Assembly: GCF_001746915.1 (NCBI RefSeq)
Contig: NZ_MJGC01000032.1
Span: 1-64,000 of the forward strand
DNA: 64,000 nucleotides
DNA from: Desertifilum tharense IPPAS B-1220
GTDB taxonomy: Bacteria; Cyanobacteriota; Cyanobacteriia; Cyanobacteriales; Desertifilaceae
Direction: 5' to 3'
Below are positions 30,240 to 39,599 of this stretch, piece by piece (the stretch's first letter is position 1; the number at the start of each line of letters is the position of its first letter). Made by a program: the position numbers and the translations under genes. A model generated the notes under the pieces. The model searched no databases. It was not told the DNA's origin and saw nothing but the letters and a program-made list of their open reading frames with translations.

Positions 30240-30995
30240 GTGAGTTCTCAGTCTAAATCTTGGATTACCTACCCCCAACCCAATCCTAGGGCGAAGTTAC
30301 GGCTATTCTGCTTCCATTATGCGGGAGGGGGCGCGGTTAGCTTTCGCAATTGGTCGGATGCTTTACCCTCTGAGGTAGAAGTTTGCCCGATAGAACTCCC
30401 CGGAAGGGGGGCGCGGTTATTTGAGCAGCCGTTTACGCAGTTACAACCCCTGATTGAAGCGCTGGCGGTGGCGCTGGTTCCCCACTGCACGAAGCCTTTT
30501 GCGTTTTTGGGGCATAGTATGGGGGCGTTGGTGGGTTTTGAGCTAGCGCGATCGCTGCGTCGAAAAGGCGATCGCCTTCCCCTATACTTATTGCTATCGG
30601 GTCATCGCGCCCCGCAACTCCCGGATCTCGATCCGCCCCTACACGCTCTGCCGGATGCCGAATTGCTGCAAGAGTTGCGTCGTTATAATGGTACGCCGGA
30701 AGCCGTCTTGCAAAATGCGGAGTTGATGCAACTGTTGTTACCAACCCTGCGGGCTGATTTTTCCGTGGTAGAAACCTATCGCTATCAACCAGAACCCCCC
30801 CTAGATTGTCCGATTTTTGCCTTTGGCGGTTTGCAAGATTGGAAGGTAAAGCCCGAAGATTTGGAACCTTGGCAACAACAAACCACTCAAGCCTTTACAC
30901 TACAAATGTTTCCAGGCGATCATTTCTTCTTACACGCTCATCAATCGCTAGTATTGCGAAAAGTCTCCGATTTGTTGCAGCAAGTTCTAAGCTGA
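30240..30995 (+). CDS. Type II thioesterase of the NRPS/PKS cluster
   Basis: This 251-residue alpha/beta hydrolase has the nucleophile elbow GHSMG, the N-terminal FCFHYAGGG oxyanion region, ELPGRGAR and a C-terminal GDHFFLH that supplies the histidine. Proteins of this kind work in trans, clearing wrongly loaded or stalled acyl groups from carrier-protein phosphopantetheine arms. The start codon is GTG at 30,240, six bases after the previous stop. It is the only thioesterase seen in the cluster and is not expected to be the product-releasing enzyme, because the last module has a reductase. Confidence 0.93.
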   Translation: MSSQSKSWITYPQPNPRAKLRLFCFHYAGGGAVSFRNWSDALPSEVEVCPIELPGRGARLFEQPFTQLQPLIEALAVALVPHCTKPFAFLGHSMGALVGFELARSLRRKGDRLPLYLLLSGHRAPQLPDLDPPLHALPDAELLQELRRYNGTPEAVLQNAELMQLLLPTLRADFSVVETYRYQPEPPLDCPIFAFGGLQDWKVKPEDLEPWQQQTTQAFTLQMFPGDHFFLHAHQSLVLRKVSDLLQQVLS

Positions 30996-31062
30996 GGGGG
31001 AAGAAGGGAATTAGGAGTTGGGAGTTGGGGGTTGGGGAAGAAGAGGATGGGGGAATGGGAGA
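30992..31062. repeat. Heptamer repeats running into the PPTase start
   Basis: The sequence GAATTAGGAGTTGGGAGTTGG and its continuation GGAAGAAGAGGATGGGGGAATGGG belong to the same repeat family as at 33,430 and 43,118, in the GGAGTTG orientation. The ATG chosen for the next gene (31,047) lies within the repeat-like sequence. Confidence 0.8.
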
Positions 31063-31790
31063 AATCGGCTATTGTTTTAACGGAGTATCCTGACCAAAGG
31101 TTTACCTTAGCAGAGAATGAGGTGCAGGTTTGGCGCGTTTTTGAGGGGCAACAGGCCTTTCCGCTTGAGCGCTTGCAGGCGATACTGAGTTTAGAGGAGC
31201 GAGATCGGGCCGCAAAGTTTCGGTTTGAAACCGATCGCGATCGCTTTATTCTGGCTCGCGGTTTGCTGCGGGTGCTTCTGAGTTATTATACGGGTCAGGC
31301 GGCTGCGGATCTATGTTTTCGTTATGGTGAATTTGGCAAGCCGGAATTAGAATCGCCTGCGGTCTGTTTTAATGTATCGCACTCGCCCGGATTAATTCTC
31401 TACGCCGTAACGCGCAATCGTGCTGTGGGGATTGATGTAGAATTTATTCGCGCGGACTTTCCCTATTTGGAAATTGCCCAGAAGTTTTTTGCACCCCAAG
31501 AGTTGGCGATGTTGCGCCAACTTCCGCCTGAAATGCAATGTTTGGCTTTTTTCTGGGGTTGGACGTGCAAGGAAGCTTATATTAAGGCAACGGGTAAAGG
31601 ACTTTCTCTACCGCTCAATCAGTTTACAGTCTCGCTTTTGCCTACAGAACCCGCCCAGTTACTCAGCACTGTCGGAGATAGTCCGGATCGGTGGTTGCTC
31701 CAGGCTTTAAATCTGGGGGAGAATTATGCTGGGGCTTTGGCGGTAGAAGGACGAGATAGCCAGGTTAAGTTGCTGGAACTGTGCATTTAA
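31047..31790 (+). CDS. Sfp-type 4'-phosphopantetheinyl transferase
   Basis: This protein of about 247 residues should convert apo carrier proteins to their holo form with CoA. The family motifs are present: GIDVEFIR with the Mg-binding Asp and Glu, and WTCKEAYIKATGKGL, the W-x-x-KEA-x-x-K box. FNVSHSPG is the usual preceding motif. ATG at 31,047 is preferred over an in-frame TTG at 31,032 because the extra residues come from tandem repeat sequence. It closes the biosynthetic gene set and overlaps the convergent response regulator gene by 4 bases. It may serve the whole cell rather than this cluster alone. Confidence 0.92.
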   Translation: MGEWEKSAIVLTEYPDQRFTLAENEVQVWRVFEGQQAFPLERLQAILSLEERDRAAKFRFETDRDRFILARGLLRVLLSYYTGQAAADLCFRYGEFGKPELESPAVCFNVSHSPGLILYAVTRNRAVGIDVEFIRADFPYLEIAQKFFAPQELAMLRQLPPEMQCLAFFWGWTCKEAYIKATGKGLSLPLNQFTVSLLPTEPAQLLSTVGDSPDRWLLQALNLGENYAGALAVEGRDSQVKLLELCI

Positions 31791-32464
31791 GATTCTCGCA
31801 ATACGTAACCCACGCCGCGCACGGTTTGAATCAGGCGTTTTTCTTCCTGGGCTTCCAGTTTCAGCCGCAGATAGCGAATATAGACTTCAATAATATTAGA
31901 ATCGCCCATAAAATCGTATCCCCAAACTTTCTCTAAAATTTGGTCGCGGGTTAAAACCTGTTGGGGATGGGCCATGAGATATTCAAGTAAGTCGAATTCT
32001 TTGGCGGTAAGATCGATGGGGCGATCGCACCGATGCACTTGTCGGGTCCGTCGATTTAAGACAATATCCATAAATTGCAGGGTTTCTGACTCTTCATCCT
32101 GGGTGCGTCGTAAATGCGCCCGCACTCTGGCTAAGAGTTCTTCGATGCTGAAGGGTTTAACCACGTAATCATCCGCCCCAGCATCTAACCCGGCAACGCG
32201 ATCGCCAATCTCATCTTTCGCCGTTAAGATAATGACAGGGACTTTATCGCCAGTCGCCCGCAACCTCCGGCAAATTTCCACTCCGGATAACCCCGGAAGC
32301 ATCCAGTCAAGGATCGCTAAGTCGGGTTGCAATTCTCTGGCATGGGTTAACCCGGTAAAACCATCATTGGCTACGCTCACTTTGTACCCTTCATAACCGA
32401 GTTCTAACTCAATGAAACGAGCGAGTCTCGGTTCATCTTCGACTAGCAGGATGTGGGCGCTCAT
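31787..32464 (-). CDS. OmpR/PhoB-family response regulator
   Basis: This 225-residue two-component regulator has a receiver domain (about 1-120) with acidic pair ED at 10-11, phospho-acceptor Asp in LAILDWMLPG, Thr in ILTAKD and Lys in VVKPF. A winged-helix DNA-binding domain (about 128-222) has the typical LTAKEFDLLEYL and TVRGVGYVL. It resembles cyanobacterial NblR-like regulators but I would not fix the name. No histidine kinase lies alongside. It is 74 bases downstream of aroE and convergent with the PPTase gene. Nothing in the sequence shows that it controls the cluster. Confidence 0.93.
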   Translation of the reverse strand: MSAHILLVEDEPRLARFIELELGYEGYKVSVANDGFTGLTHARELQPDLAILDWMLPGLSGVEICRRLRATGDKVPVIILTAKDEIGDRVAGLDAGADDYVVKPFSIEELLARVRAHLRRTQDEESETLQFMDIVLNRRTRQVHRCDRPIDLTAKEFDLLEYLMAHPQQVLTRDQILEKVWGYDFMGDSNIIEVYIRYLRLKLEAQEEKRLIQTVRGVGYVLRES

Positions 32465-32538
32465 AGTTCGGGTAGACTCTAGGGGGTAAATCCATTCTAT
32501 TTGAGGTGTTGGCGATCGCCCTCACCCCCGGTTCAGGC

Positions 32539-33396
32539 TTAAAGCTTGTCTCCTAGCACTTCAATTAAAGATTGACGCATCACTTCAACGGGGACGGGTT
32601 GCCCTAACCATAACTGTAAGGCTTCTGCTCCTTGTTGGACTAACATTTCTAATCCATCAATGGGGGTTGCGCCACATTGGGCGGCTTGTTGCAAAAATCG
32701 GGTCGGCTTTGGAGTGTATATTAAATCGTAGGCGATCGCGCCCTTTGGTAAGTTTTGCAAAACCGCCAATTCCACTGGAGAATCAGCAATATTGGGGTGC
32801 ATCCCGATGGGTGTAGTATTCACGAACAAACTCGCCTGGGGGAGGAGTTGCGCCAAGTTCTCCCAGGGGTGAATTTGCAAAGTCTGCACCCCCCAACTGG
32901 CTTGAAATGCCTGTAATTTCTGCCAATTTCGCCCAACCACCTGAATTTCAGCAAATCCTAACTGAAGACATCCCGCCACAACTGCCCGCGCTGCGCCTCC
33001 GTTCCCTAAAATGACAGCACGCGCTTGAGTCCAATCTTGGTTTAAACTCGCTAAGGGTGCCACAAACCCTGCAACATCTGTATTGGTTCCTTTCCACCCC
33101 GTCTCGGTTCGCCAAACGGTGTTGACGGCTCCCACGGCTTGAGCAATAGGGGTAATCTCTGATAAGAGGGGCATAATAGCCTGTTTATGGGGAATGGTAA
33201 TGCTAAATCCAACCAGATCGATGGCTTGAAATCCCGCGATCGCAGTCTTTAAACTTTCCGGTTGAATGGGAAACGGCAGATAAACATAATCTACCCCCAA
33301 ATGCGCGATCGCCGCATTATGCATCACTGGCGATAGCGAATGCTTCACCGGATAGCCAATTACCCCTAAAAGTCGCGTCGTTCCTCGAATCACCAA
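32539..33396 (-). CDS. aroE: Shikimate dehydrogenase
   Basis: This 285-residue enzyme reduces 3-dehydroshikimate to shikimate with NADPH. Substrate-binding [10 protein letters not shown], catalytic Lys in TIPHKQA, TNTDVAGF and nucleotide loop GNGGAARAV are present, and the length is normal. No ATG fits: the frame opens with TTG at 33,396 followed by GTG at 33,393. AAGGA at about 33,402-33,406 lies 5 and 8 bases upstream of these, favouring GTG. The start region overlaps the last 80 bases of the truncated NRPS reading frame on the same strand. Confidence 0.95.
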   Translation of the reverse strand: MVIRGTTRLLGVIGYPVKHSLSPVMHNAAIAHLGVDYVYLPFPIQPESLKTAIAGFQAIDLVGFSITIPHKQAIMPLLSEITPIAQAVGAVNTVWRTETGWKGTNTDVAGFVAPLASLNQDWTQARAVILGNGGAARAVVAGCLQLGFAEIQVVGRNWQKLQAFQASWGVQTLQIHPWENLAQLLPQASLFVNTTPIGMHPNIADSPVELAVLQNLPKGAIAYDLIYTPKPTRFLQQAAQCGATPIDGLEMLVQQGAEALQLWLGQPVPVEVMRQSLIEVLGDKL

Positions 33397-35872
33397 TCTT
33401 ATCCTTATACCAACTGAGCCTCTCTAATCCTAAGCTAAACCCAGGATTGCAAGAATCTTCCCCCCTCTTTCCCCCTCTTTCCCCAACCCCCAACTCCCAA
33501 CTCCCAATTCCCTTCTTTCCCCAACCCCTAATTCCCAACTCCCAACTCCCTTCTTCCCCCCAACCCCTAACTCCCAACTCCCAACTCCCTTCTTCCCCCC
33601 AACCCCTAACTCCCAACTCCCAACTCCCTTCTTCCCCCCAACTCCCAACTCCCAACTCCCAACTCCCTTCTTCCCCCCACCCTCCTACCAGCCACGACTG
33701 AGTTAGCACCAACGAAACCTGAGTATCGGCTAGCATGAACTGAACGCGATCGCTAGGATAGTTTGGATCGAGGGGAACATAAGCGCCGCCTGCTTTGAGA
33801 ATGGCTAAAATCCCAATTAGCATATCGGCGGAACGTTCGACACATAGACCGACTAGCTTACCGAGTTGAACCCCTTTTTGGTGTAAGATGCGGGCGAGAT
33901 GATTGGCTCGTTGATTGAGTTGTCGATAGGTAAGCGTTTCCTGGGGAGTAACGATCGCGATCGCATCTGGCGCTAATTTGACTTGCGCCTCAAACTGATG
34001 ATGGAAGCAACGGTTATCTAATTCTAGGGTTGCGGTTTGACTCCATTGGCTAATCTGCCGATCTTCTGCGGGGGTTAGTAGCGGAAGATCGGATAAGCGA
34101 GTATCGGGATTAGCGACAATGGCTTCTAGTAGAGTCTGAAAATGTCCGACAAGGCGAACAATGCGATCGCGATCGAATAAGTCTGTACGATAGGAAATAA
34201 AACCGCTTAACCCTTCCTGAGATTGCCACAAACTCCGCAAGCCGTGCGAGGGTTCCCACAGATGCACCTCTAGATCGAAGCGAGTGGTACCCGATTCTAA
34301 GGGTGCGGGTTCTAGGGTTAAATTAGGGAGTTGCAAGGGTTGCATGGGCGCATTTTGCAACGCAAAGGCAATCTGAAATAAGGGGTTGCGACTCGGATCG
34401 CGTTCGGGATCGAGTTCCTCAACTACTTTTTCAAAGGGTAAGTCTTGATGTTCGTAAGCTTCCAGGGTGACATCGCGTACCCGTTCTAATAATGCTCGAA
34501 AAGAAGGATTACCCGATAGATCCGATCGCATGACTAAAGTATTGACAAAAAAGCCAATTAACCCCTCCCATTCACTGCGATGGCGGTTAGCGATCGGAGA
34601 ACCCACTGCAATATCTTCCTGTCCGGTATAACGATATAACAGGGTTTGAAAGGCTGCCAACAGCGTCATAAACAGGGAGACGCCGGATCGCTGGCTGAGG
34701 GTATCTAAGGCTTGGGTAAGCGGTACTGAAAAAGAAAGTGGATAAGTTGCACCCCGATAGCTTGGCGCAGTCGCGACGGATGTGTCTGACTTTCCGGAGT
34801 CAAGCGCTTTAAAGGACACATCGTTCGGTAATTCTAATGGGGGTAGGTTATGAAGTTGTTTGCGCCAGTAGGCTAACTGCTTTTCCAGAACTTCCCCTTG
34901 CAACCATTGGCGCTGCCACTGGGCAAAATCGGGATATTGTAGAGGTAACGGGGGTAAGGTGGGCGATCGCCCTGCCACAAATGCCGCATATAATGTCCCC
35001 AATTCCCGGATCAGCACGCCCAAAGACCAACCATCGGCGACAATGTGATGCAGAGTCAGCAATAAAATCGCCTCTGTTGCATCCAATTGCAGTAAGGTTA
35101 CTCGTAAGAGGCGATCGCACTTGAGGTTAAAAGGTCGTTGCGCTTCAGTTGTCACCAGTTGTTGATAAGCGCGATCGTCGCTATCTGGGGGTAACTGAAC
35201 GACAGATAATTCAAAATTAGCATGTGGCTCTACCACCTGAACGGGTTGCTCTTCAATAGTGGTAAAGCAGGTACGCAACGCTGCATGACGGCGAATAATT
35301 TCTTGAAGCGATCGCTCTAATGCCCCAACATTCAGGCTTCCCCGCAAGCGAATCGCCGCAGGTACATTATAAAACGGATTGCCTGGGCTGAGTTGGTCTA
35401 GGAACCATAGTCGCTGTTGAGCAAAGGATAGGGAAGAAGGGAGTTGGGAGTTGGGAGTTAGGGGTTGGGGGGAAGAAGGGAGTTGGGAGTTAGGAGTTGG
35501 GGGTTGGGGAGAAGAAGGGGGGAAGACTGACTTACTACTATACTTCTCGGAACTCGGAACTTGGAACTTTGCACTCTCTTCCCACTCAGCACTCAGCACT
35601 TTACACTCAGCACTTAGAGAAGCACTCAGCACTTTACACTCAGCACTTAGAGAGGATGGGTTTTGTGCTTCGAGTAAATAGGCGACTAATTCGGCTTTGC
35701 GATCGCGTAATTCTTGGCGTAGTTGGGGGGTAAGGGTTCCTTCGGGTGCGTTACAGCGCAGCCGAATTTGCTCTAAGGCTATCTCTGGTTGGGATACATC
35801 GCCTTCAATAAAGACTTGTACATCTAGACTGTGGAGGTGGGAAACGAAGTCTGCGATCGCTATATTCGTCAT
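33317..35872 (-). CDS. Truncated NRPS: docking-C-partial A domain, ending in repeats
   Basis: This 851-residue frame begins with a TubC-like docking domain (1-70), then a linker built from tandem repeats (about 75-150), then an apparently intact C domain with HHIVADG. The A domain starts normally ([26 protein letters not shown]) but stops after [11 protein letters not shown] near 33,690. All later core motifs, the binding pocket and the PCP are missing. What follows is translated repeat ([11 protein letters not shown] four to five times) and then out-of-frame sequence overlapping aroE. It cannot activate or carry an amino acid and is probably a decayed module. It lies downstream of the intact module at 36,071-39,322, whose acidic C-terminus would have matched its docking domain. 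Confidence 0.85.
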   Translation of the reverse strand: MTNIAIADFVSHLHSLDVQVFIEGDVSQPEIALEQIRLRCNAPEGTLTPQLRQELRDRKAELVAYLLEAQNPSSLSAECKVLSASLSAECKVLSAEWEESAKFQVPSSEKYSSKSVFPPSSPQPPTPNSQLPSSPQPLTPNSQLPSSLSFAQQRLWFLDQLSPGNPFYNVPAAIRLRGSLNVGALERSLQEIIRRHAALRTCFTTIEEQPVQVVEPHANFELSVVQLPPDSDDRAYQQLVTTEAQRPFNLKCDRLLRVTLLQLDATEAILLLTLHHIVADGWSLGVLIRELGTLYAAFVAGRSPTLPPLPLQYPDFAQWQRQWLQGEVLEKQLAYWRKQLHNLPPLELPNDVSFKALDSGKSDTSVATAPSYRGATYPLSFSVPLTQALDTLSQRSGVSLFMTLLAAFQTLLYRYTGQEDIAVGSPIANRHRSEWEGLIGFFVNTLVMRSDLSGNPSFRALLERVRDVTLEAYEHQDLPFEKVVEELDPERDPSRNPLFQIAFALQNAPMQPLQLPNLTLEPAPLESGTTRFDLEVHLWEPSHGLRSLWQSQEGLSGFISYRTDLFDRDRIVRLVGHFQTLLEAIVANPDTRLSDLPLLTPAEDRQISQWSQTATLELDNRCFHHQFEAQVKLAPDAIAIVTPQETLTYRQLNQRANHLARILHQKGVQLGKLVGLCVERSADMLIGILAILKAGGAYVPLDPNYPSDRVQFMLADTQVSLVLTQSWLVGGWGEEGSWELGVGSWGEEGSWELGVRGWGEEGSWELGVRGWGEEGSWELGIRGWGKKGIGSWELGVGERGGKRGEDSCNPGFSLGLERLSWYKDKIGDSRNDATFRGNWLSGEAFAIASDA
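33430..33688. repeat. Tandem repeat array of about 39 bp units that cuts off an A domain
   Basis: About five units of roughly 39 bp, each made of CTTCCCCCCAACCCCTAA plus CTCCCAA, CTCCCAA and CTCCCTT heptamers, follow one another. The left end is less regular. On the - strand the array begins exactly where the adenylation-domain homology of the truncated NRPS ends. Confidence 0.92.
35424..35655. repeat. Heptamer repeats inside the coding sequence of an NRPS linker
   Basis: Both repeat families occur here in frame: GGGAGTTGG-type units at 35,424-35,522 and CAGCACT-type units at about 35,580-35,655. On the - strand they encode the linker between docking and C domains, giving [13 protein letters not shown], repeated, and [10 protein letters not shown], repeated. 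The GGAGTTG block is inverted relative to the array at 33,430-33,688. Confidence 0.9.
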
Positions 35873-35875
35873 GGT

Positions 35876-36067
35876 GGGGATGGGGGGAAGAAGGGAATTG
35901 GGAATTGGGAGTTAGGGGTTGGGGGGAAGAAGGATGGGGGGGAAGAAGGGGTAAATACTGACTGACTACCATACTTCTCGGAACTCGGAACTCGGAACTC
36001 GGAACTTAGAACTTGGAACTCTCTTCCCACTCAGCACTCAGCACTTTACACTCAGCACTCAGAGTAA
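35876..36067. repeat. Intergenic mosaic of heptamer repeats
   Basis: This gap between two - strand NRPS genes is filled by GGGAATTGGGAGTTAGG-type units, then CGGAACT units, then CAGCACT units up to the stop codon of the upstream gene. No promoter or terminator is recognisable. Confidence 0.85.
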
Positions 36068-36070
36068 GGG

Positions 36071-39000
36071 TTAGATTTCAATTTCCTCGCGCCGTTGGGA
36101 GGGGGATAGGGATTCTATTTTTTCGGCTAATTCTGCTATGGTGGGGGTTTCAAAGATGCTTCTTAGGGGTAACTCGACGCCAAAGCGATCGCGGATGCGC
36201 GAGATTAACTGGGTGGCGAGTAAGGAATGACCTCCTAATTCAAAGAAGCGATCGTGAATTCCTATGTGTTTTCGCCCTAAAAGTTGCATCCAAATTTCCT
36301 TTAGAGCAGACTCTAAGGAGGTTGTGGGGGTTAAGGTTGGAGCCATTTCTCCTATGAGATTTAGATCGGGTGGGGGGAGTGCTTTGCGATCGATTTTACC
36401 GTTGGCAGTTAGGGGAAGTTTGTCTAAGATGACAAAGGCTGCTGGTAGCATGTAAAGGGGAAGTTTAGTTTTGAGAAACGATCGCAGTTCTCGTTCTTGG
36501 AATGGTTCTTCAGATTTCAGGACAATATAGGCAATGAGTTGACGGTTTTCAGTTGTACCCATCTCCAGTTCTCGCACAATGACAAGTGCGGTTTGAACGG
36601 AGGGATATTGAGCGATCGCGCTTTCAATTTCTCCTAACTCTACCCGAAATCCCCGCAGCTTAATTTGACGATCGGTGCGGTCTAAAAATTCTAAATGACC
36701 ATCTGCCCGATAAAGAGCGCGATCGCCGGTTTGATAAAGCCGTCCAAACTCAGTTACAATAAACCGTTCGGCAGTGAGTTCTGGACGGTTTAAATATCCT
36801 TGGGCTAACCCATCTCCGCCTAAATAAATTTCTCCACAAACTCCGGCGGGGACGGGATTTAAATGCTCGTCTAAAAGGTAAACTTGGGTATTGGCGATCG
36901 CGCTTCCGATCGGCAGGGTTGTGGCATTCTCTGGAAGGGTCTGAACTTCGTACCAGGTGGAAAAAGTGGTGTTTTCTGTCGGCCCATAAACGTGCAGCAG
37001 ATGTTGCGGTTTGCCTTGGGAAAGGAGCGATCGCACTCGTTCAACGTTCGCCATTTCTCCCCCAAATAACAGATATTTTAAAGAACAGAACCCATCGGGA
37101 ACCTGACTTGCGGTTTGATTAAATAGGGCAGTTGTTAGGAAGAGGATGCTAATGCCTTGCTGTTGCAATTCCCGCGTCAGATCGCTGGGGGAAAGGGTGA
37201 TTTCTCGGTGAATTCCAATGAGTTTAGCCCCTTGTAACAAAGCACCCCAAATTTCAAAGGTGGCTGCATCAAAGGCAAGGCTGGCAACTTGAGCGATCCG
37301 ATCTTCCGGGGTAATTTGAATATAGTTGGTTTCGCAGACTAAGCGCATCACCGCCCGATGGGATACCATGACGCCTTTAGGTATTCCTGTGGAACCGGAA
37401 GTATAGATAATATAGGCGAGTTGTTCGGCGCTGCCAGGGAGATCCAGGTTCTCATCTAATTCTGAGGCGATCGCTCTCCAAGCCTGTTCTAAGCAAACCA
37501 CCTGCACGCTATCTGCGGCTAGCATCTTCGCCCAGTCTAGCTGAGTTAACACGACCGGAATGCCTGCATCCTTCACCATGAATTGCAACCGTTCTGGAGG
37601 ATAGGTAGGATCGAGGGGAACGTAAGCGCCACCGACTTTCAGGATCGCTAACATCGCCGCGATCGCTTCTACCCCGCGTTCTAAACAAATTCCCACAGGC
37701 GTTCCCTGCTTCACCCCTAGCTGTTGCAAGTATCGGGCGAGTTGATTGCTACCTTGGTTTAGGGTTTGATAAGTAAATTGGGTAGTCCCAAACGCAATGG
37801 CGATCGCATCCGGTTGTTCCCTGGCGCGTTGTTCAAACCGCTGGTGGATGCAAACGGTTGCAGGATAAGGGGAAGCATGGTTTTGCCACTGCTGTAGTAA
37901 AGCCTGTTGTTGGGGAGGCGTTAACAGGGGTAATTGAGACAGATGCGCCTCTGGATGTGCCACAATCCCTTCTAATAGGGTTTGGAAGTGCTGAAACAAA
38001 GCGGCGATCGCAGTGGCTTCAAATAAGTCCGTATTGTAAACCACAATCCCCCGCAACCCGTCGGAATACTGCCAACCTTGTCCCCAAAGGTTTCTAAAGT
38101 TGTCGGAGCATTTCCAAAGGTAGACTTCTAAATCAAACCGCGCTGTCTGCGATTCTAGCGCCACCGGACTGAGGACTAAACCCGGTAAGACTAATTGCTC
38201 CATTGGCGTATTTTGCAGGGCAAATACCACCTGAAATAGCGGGTTTTGACCGAGGCTGCGAACGGGTTGCAATTCCTCAACCAGCTTTTCAAAGGGTAAA
38301 TCTTGATGGGCGTAGGCAGCAAGGGTGACATCGCGCACCCGTTCCAACAGTTCGCCGAAGGTGGGATCGCCGGATAGCTGGGTTCGCAACACCAAGCTAT
38401 TCACCAAGAACCCAATTAACCCCTCCAATTCGCTGCGATGGCGGTTGGCAATGGGAGAGCCGATCGCCATATCCGTTTGCCCGGTATAGCGATGTAAGAG
38501 CGCTGCAAAGGCGGCTAGCAGGGTCATGAACAGGGTGACGCCCGTTTTTTGGCTTAATTCTTCCAAATCCGCTAGCAGCCGCTGGGGGAACTCGACAAGC
38601 TGGCTAGCTCCCCGATGGCTCGGTATCCGAGGGCGAGGTCTGGCACCGGGTAAACTTAGCCGGGGTACATCTTGCAATTGCTGTTTCCAATAAGCAAGCT
38701 GCTGGTTCAATACGTCTCCCTGCAACCATTGGCGCTGCCAGTGAGCAAAGTCTGCATATTGAATGGGTAATTCCGGTAAGGCTGGCGGTTTCCCTTGGGC
38801 AAAGGCGGTATAGAGTTGACCCAATTCCCGGATCAGCACGCCGCTGGACCATTCATCGAAGATAATGTGATGCAGGGCAATCAGAAATAAATATTCGGTG
38901 TCTTCTAATTGCCAGAGTTGCGATCGCACTAGCGGCCCCCGGTTGAGGGAGAAGGGTGGCTCAAGGGCTTGGCGAATTTGCACTAAGGCTAGGGTTTCGC

Positions 39001-39322
39001 GGTTTTGAAAGGTTCGCAAGTCTACGCAGTTTAGGGAAACGAGCAATTCAGGCGCGATAATTTGAACGAGTTGCCCATCAATGACTTCAAAGGTGGTTCT
39101 TAAGGTTTCGTGACGGCGCACAAGGGTTTGCAAACTCTGTTGCAGCCGTTGGTGGATCGGGGTTGGCGAGGCGGCGCTGAGGCGAAATAACAGCGGGATA
39201 ATGTAGAGCGAGTCTCCAGCAGTCAGTTTTTCAATAAACCATAGGCGTTGTTGAGCAAATGAGGCCGGAAAGATAAAGACTTCTTCCTCGGCGCGATCGC
39301 GATCCGGTTGGTCTAAAAGCAT
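36071..39322 (-). CDS. NRPS module C-A(Ile/Val-like)-PCP
   Basis: This 1083-residue single module is complete. The C domain has HHIIFDEWS at about residue 151, with Glu in place of the Gly of HHxxxDG, so its activity is uncertain. The A-domain code reads DAFFLGVTFK, the branched aliphatic type (Ile/Val). The PCP serine is in LGGHSLLA near the end. The last residues, RREEIEI, form an acidic tail of the kind recognised by TubC-like docking domains. Downstream on the same strand is the truncated docking-C-A protein, which was presumably its partner. The only other intact docking domain lacking an assigned donor is that of the Cys module at 143. No thioesterase is present. A 277-base gap with no clear promoter separates it from menF. 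Confidence 0.93.
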   Translation of the reverse strand: MLLDQPDRDRAEEEVFIFPASFAQQRLWFIEKLTAGDSLYIIPLLFRLSAASPTPIHQRLQQSLQTLVRRHETLRTTFEVIDGQLVQIIAPELLVSLNCVDLRTFQNRETLALVQIRQALEPPFSLNRGPLVRSQLWQLEDTEYLFLIALHHIIFDEWSSGVLIRELGQLYTAFAQGKPPALPELPIQYADFAHWQRQWLQGDVLNQQLAYWKQQLQDVPRLSLPGARPRPRIPSHRGASQLVEFPQRLLADLEELSQKTGVTLFMTLLAAFAALLHRYTGQTDMAIGSPIANRHRSELEGLIGFLVNSLVLRTQLSGDPTFGELLERVRDVTLAAYAHQDLPFEKLVEELQPVRSLGQNPLFQVVFALQNTPMEQLVLPGLVLSPVALESQTARFDLEVYLWKCSDNFRNLWGQGWQYSDGLRGIVVYNTDLFEATAIAALFQHFQTLLEGIVAHPEAHLSQLPLLTPPQQQALLQQWQNHASPYPATVCIHQRFEQRAREQPDAIAIAFGTTQFTYQTLNQGSNQLARYLQQLGVKQGTPVGICLERGVEAIAAMLAILKVGGAYVPLDPTYPPERLQFMVKDAGIPVVLTQLDWAKMLAADSVQVVCLEQAWRAIASELDENLDLPGSAEQLAYIIYTSGSTGIPKGVMVSHRAVMRLVCETNYIQITPEDRIAQVASLAFDAATFEIWGALLQGAKLIGIHREITLSPSDLTRELQQQGISILFLTTALFNQTASQVPDGFCSLKYLLFGGEMANVERVRSLLSQGKPQHLLHVYGPTENTTFSTWYEVQTLPENATTLPIGSAIANTQVYLLDEHLNPVPAGVCGEIYLGGDGLAQGYLNRPELTAERFIVTEFGRLYQTGDRALYRADGHLEFLDRTDRQIKLRGFRVELGEIESAIAQYPSVQTALVIVRELEMGTTENRQLIAYIVLKSEEPFQERELRSFLKTKLPLYMLPAAFVILDKLPLTANGKIDRKALPPPDLNLIGEMAPTLTPTTSLESALKEIWMQLLGRKHIGIHDRFFELGGHSLLATQLISRIRDRFGVELPLRSIFETPTIAELAEKIESLSPSQRREEIEI

Positions 39323-39599
39323 TTGCCTTTGTATCGCTTCAATTCCCCGTCAGTGTAAAGGGAATGATGGCTGAGAAATTATGCTTTAAGGTAGATTTTG
39401 CTGAGGGTTGGATGTATGTTTTTGTTGCAGTTTGATGTTTGCGAAGCGTTCTGCAACCGGACAAACGGGGATCGCCGGTTTCCTCAAGGGTCAATCTTGG
39501 TCAATTTAAGGCTGGGTGTCTTAACATTTGAAATTGAGAGGAATTTTGGGAGTGATGGATTGTGAGACGTTAATCCTTCACTCCTTTCTCTTTGGCGTT

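Noticed and set aside
30240-30995. Product-releasing thioesterase
   Set aside because: It is a separate type II enzyme, and the terminal module already carries a reductase domain.
33430-33688. CRISPR array
   Set aside because: The units are contiguous and vary only in heptamer content, with no unique spacers and no cas genes nearby.
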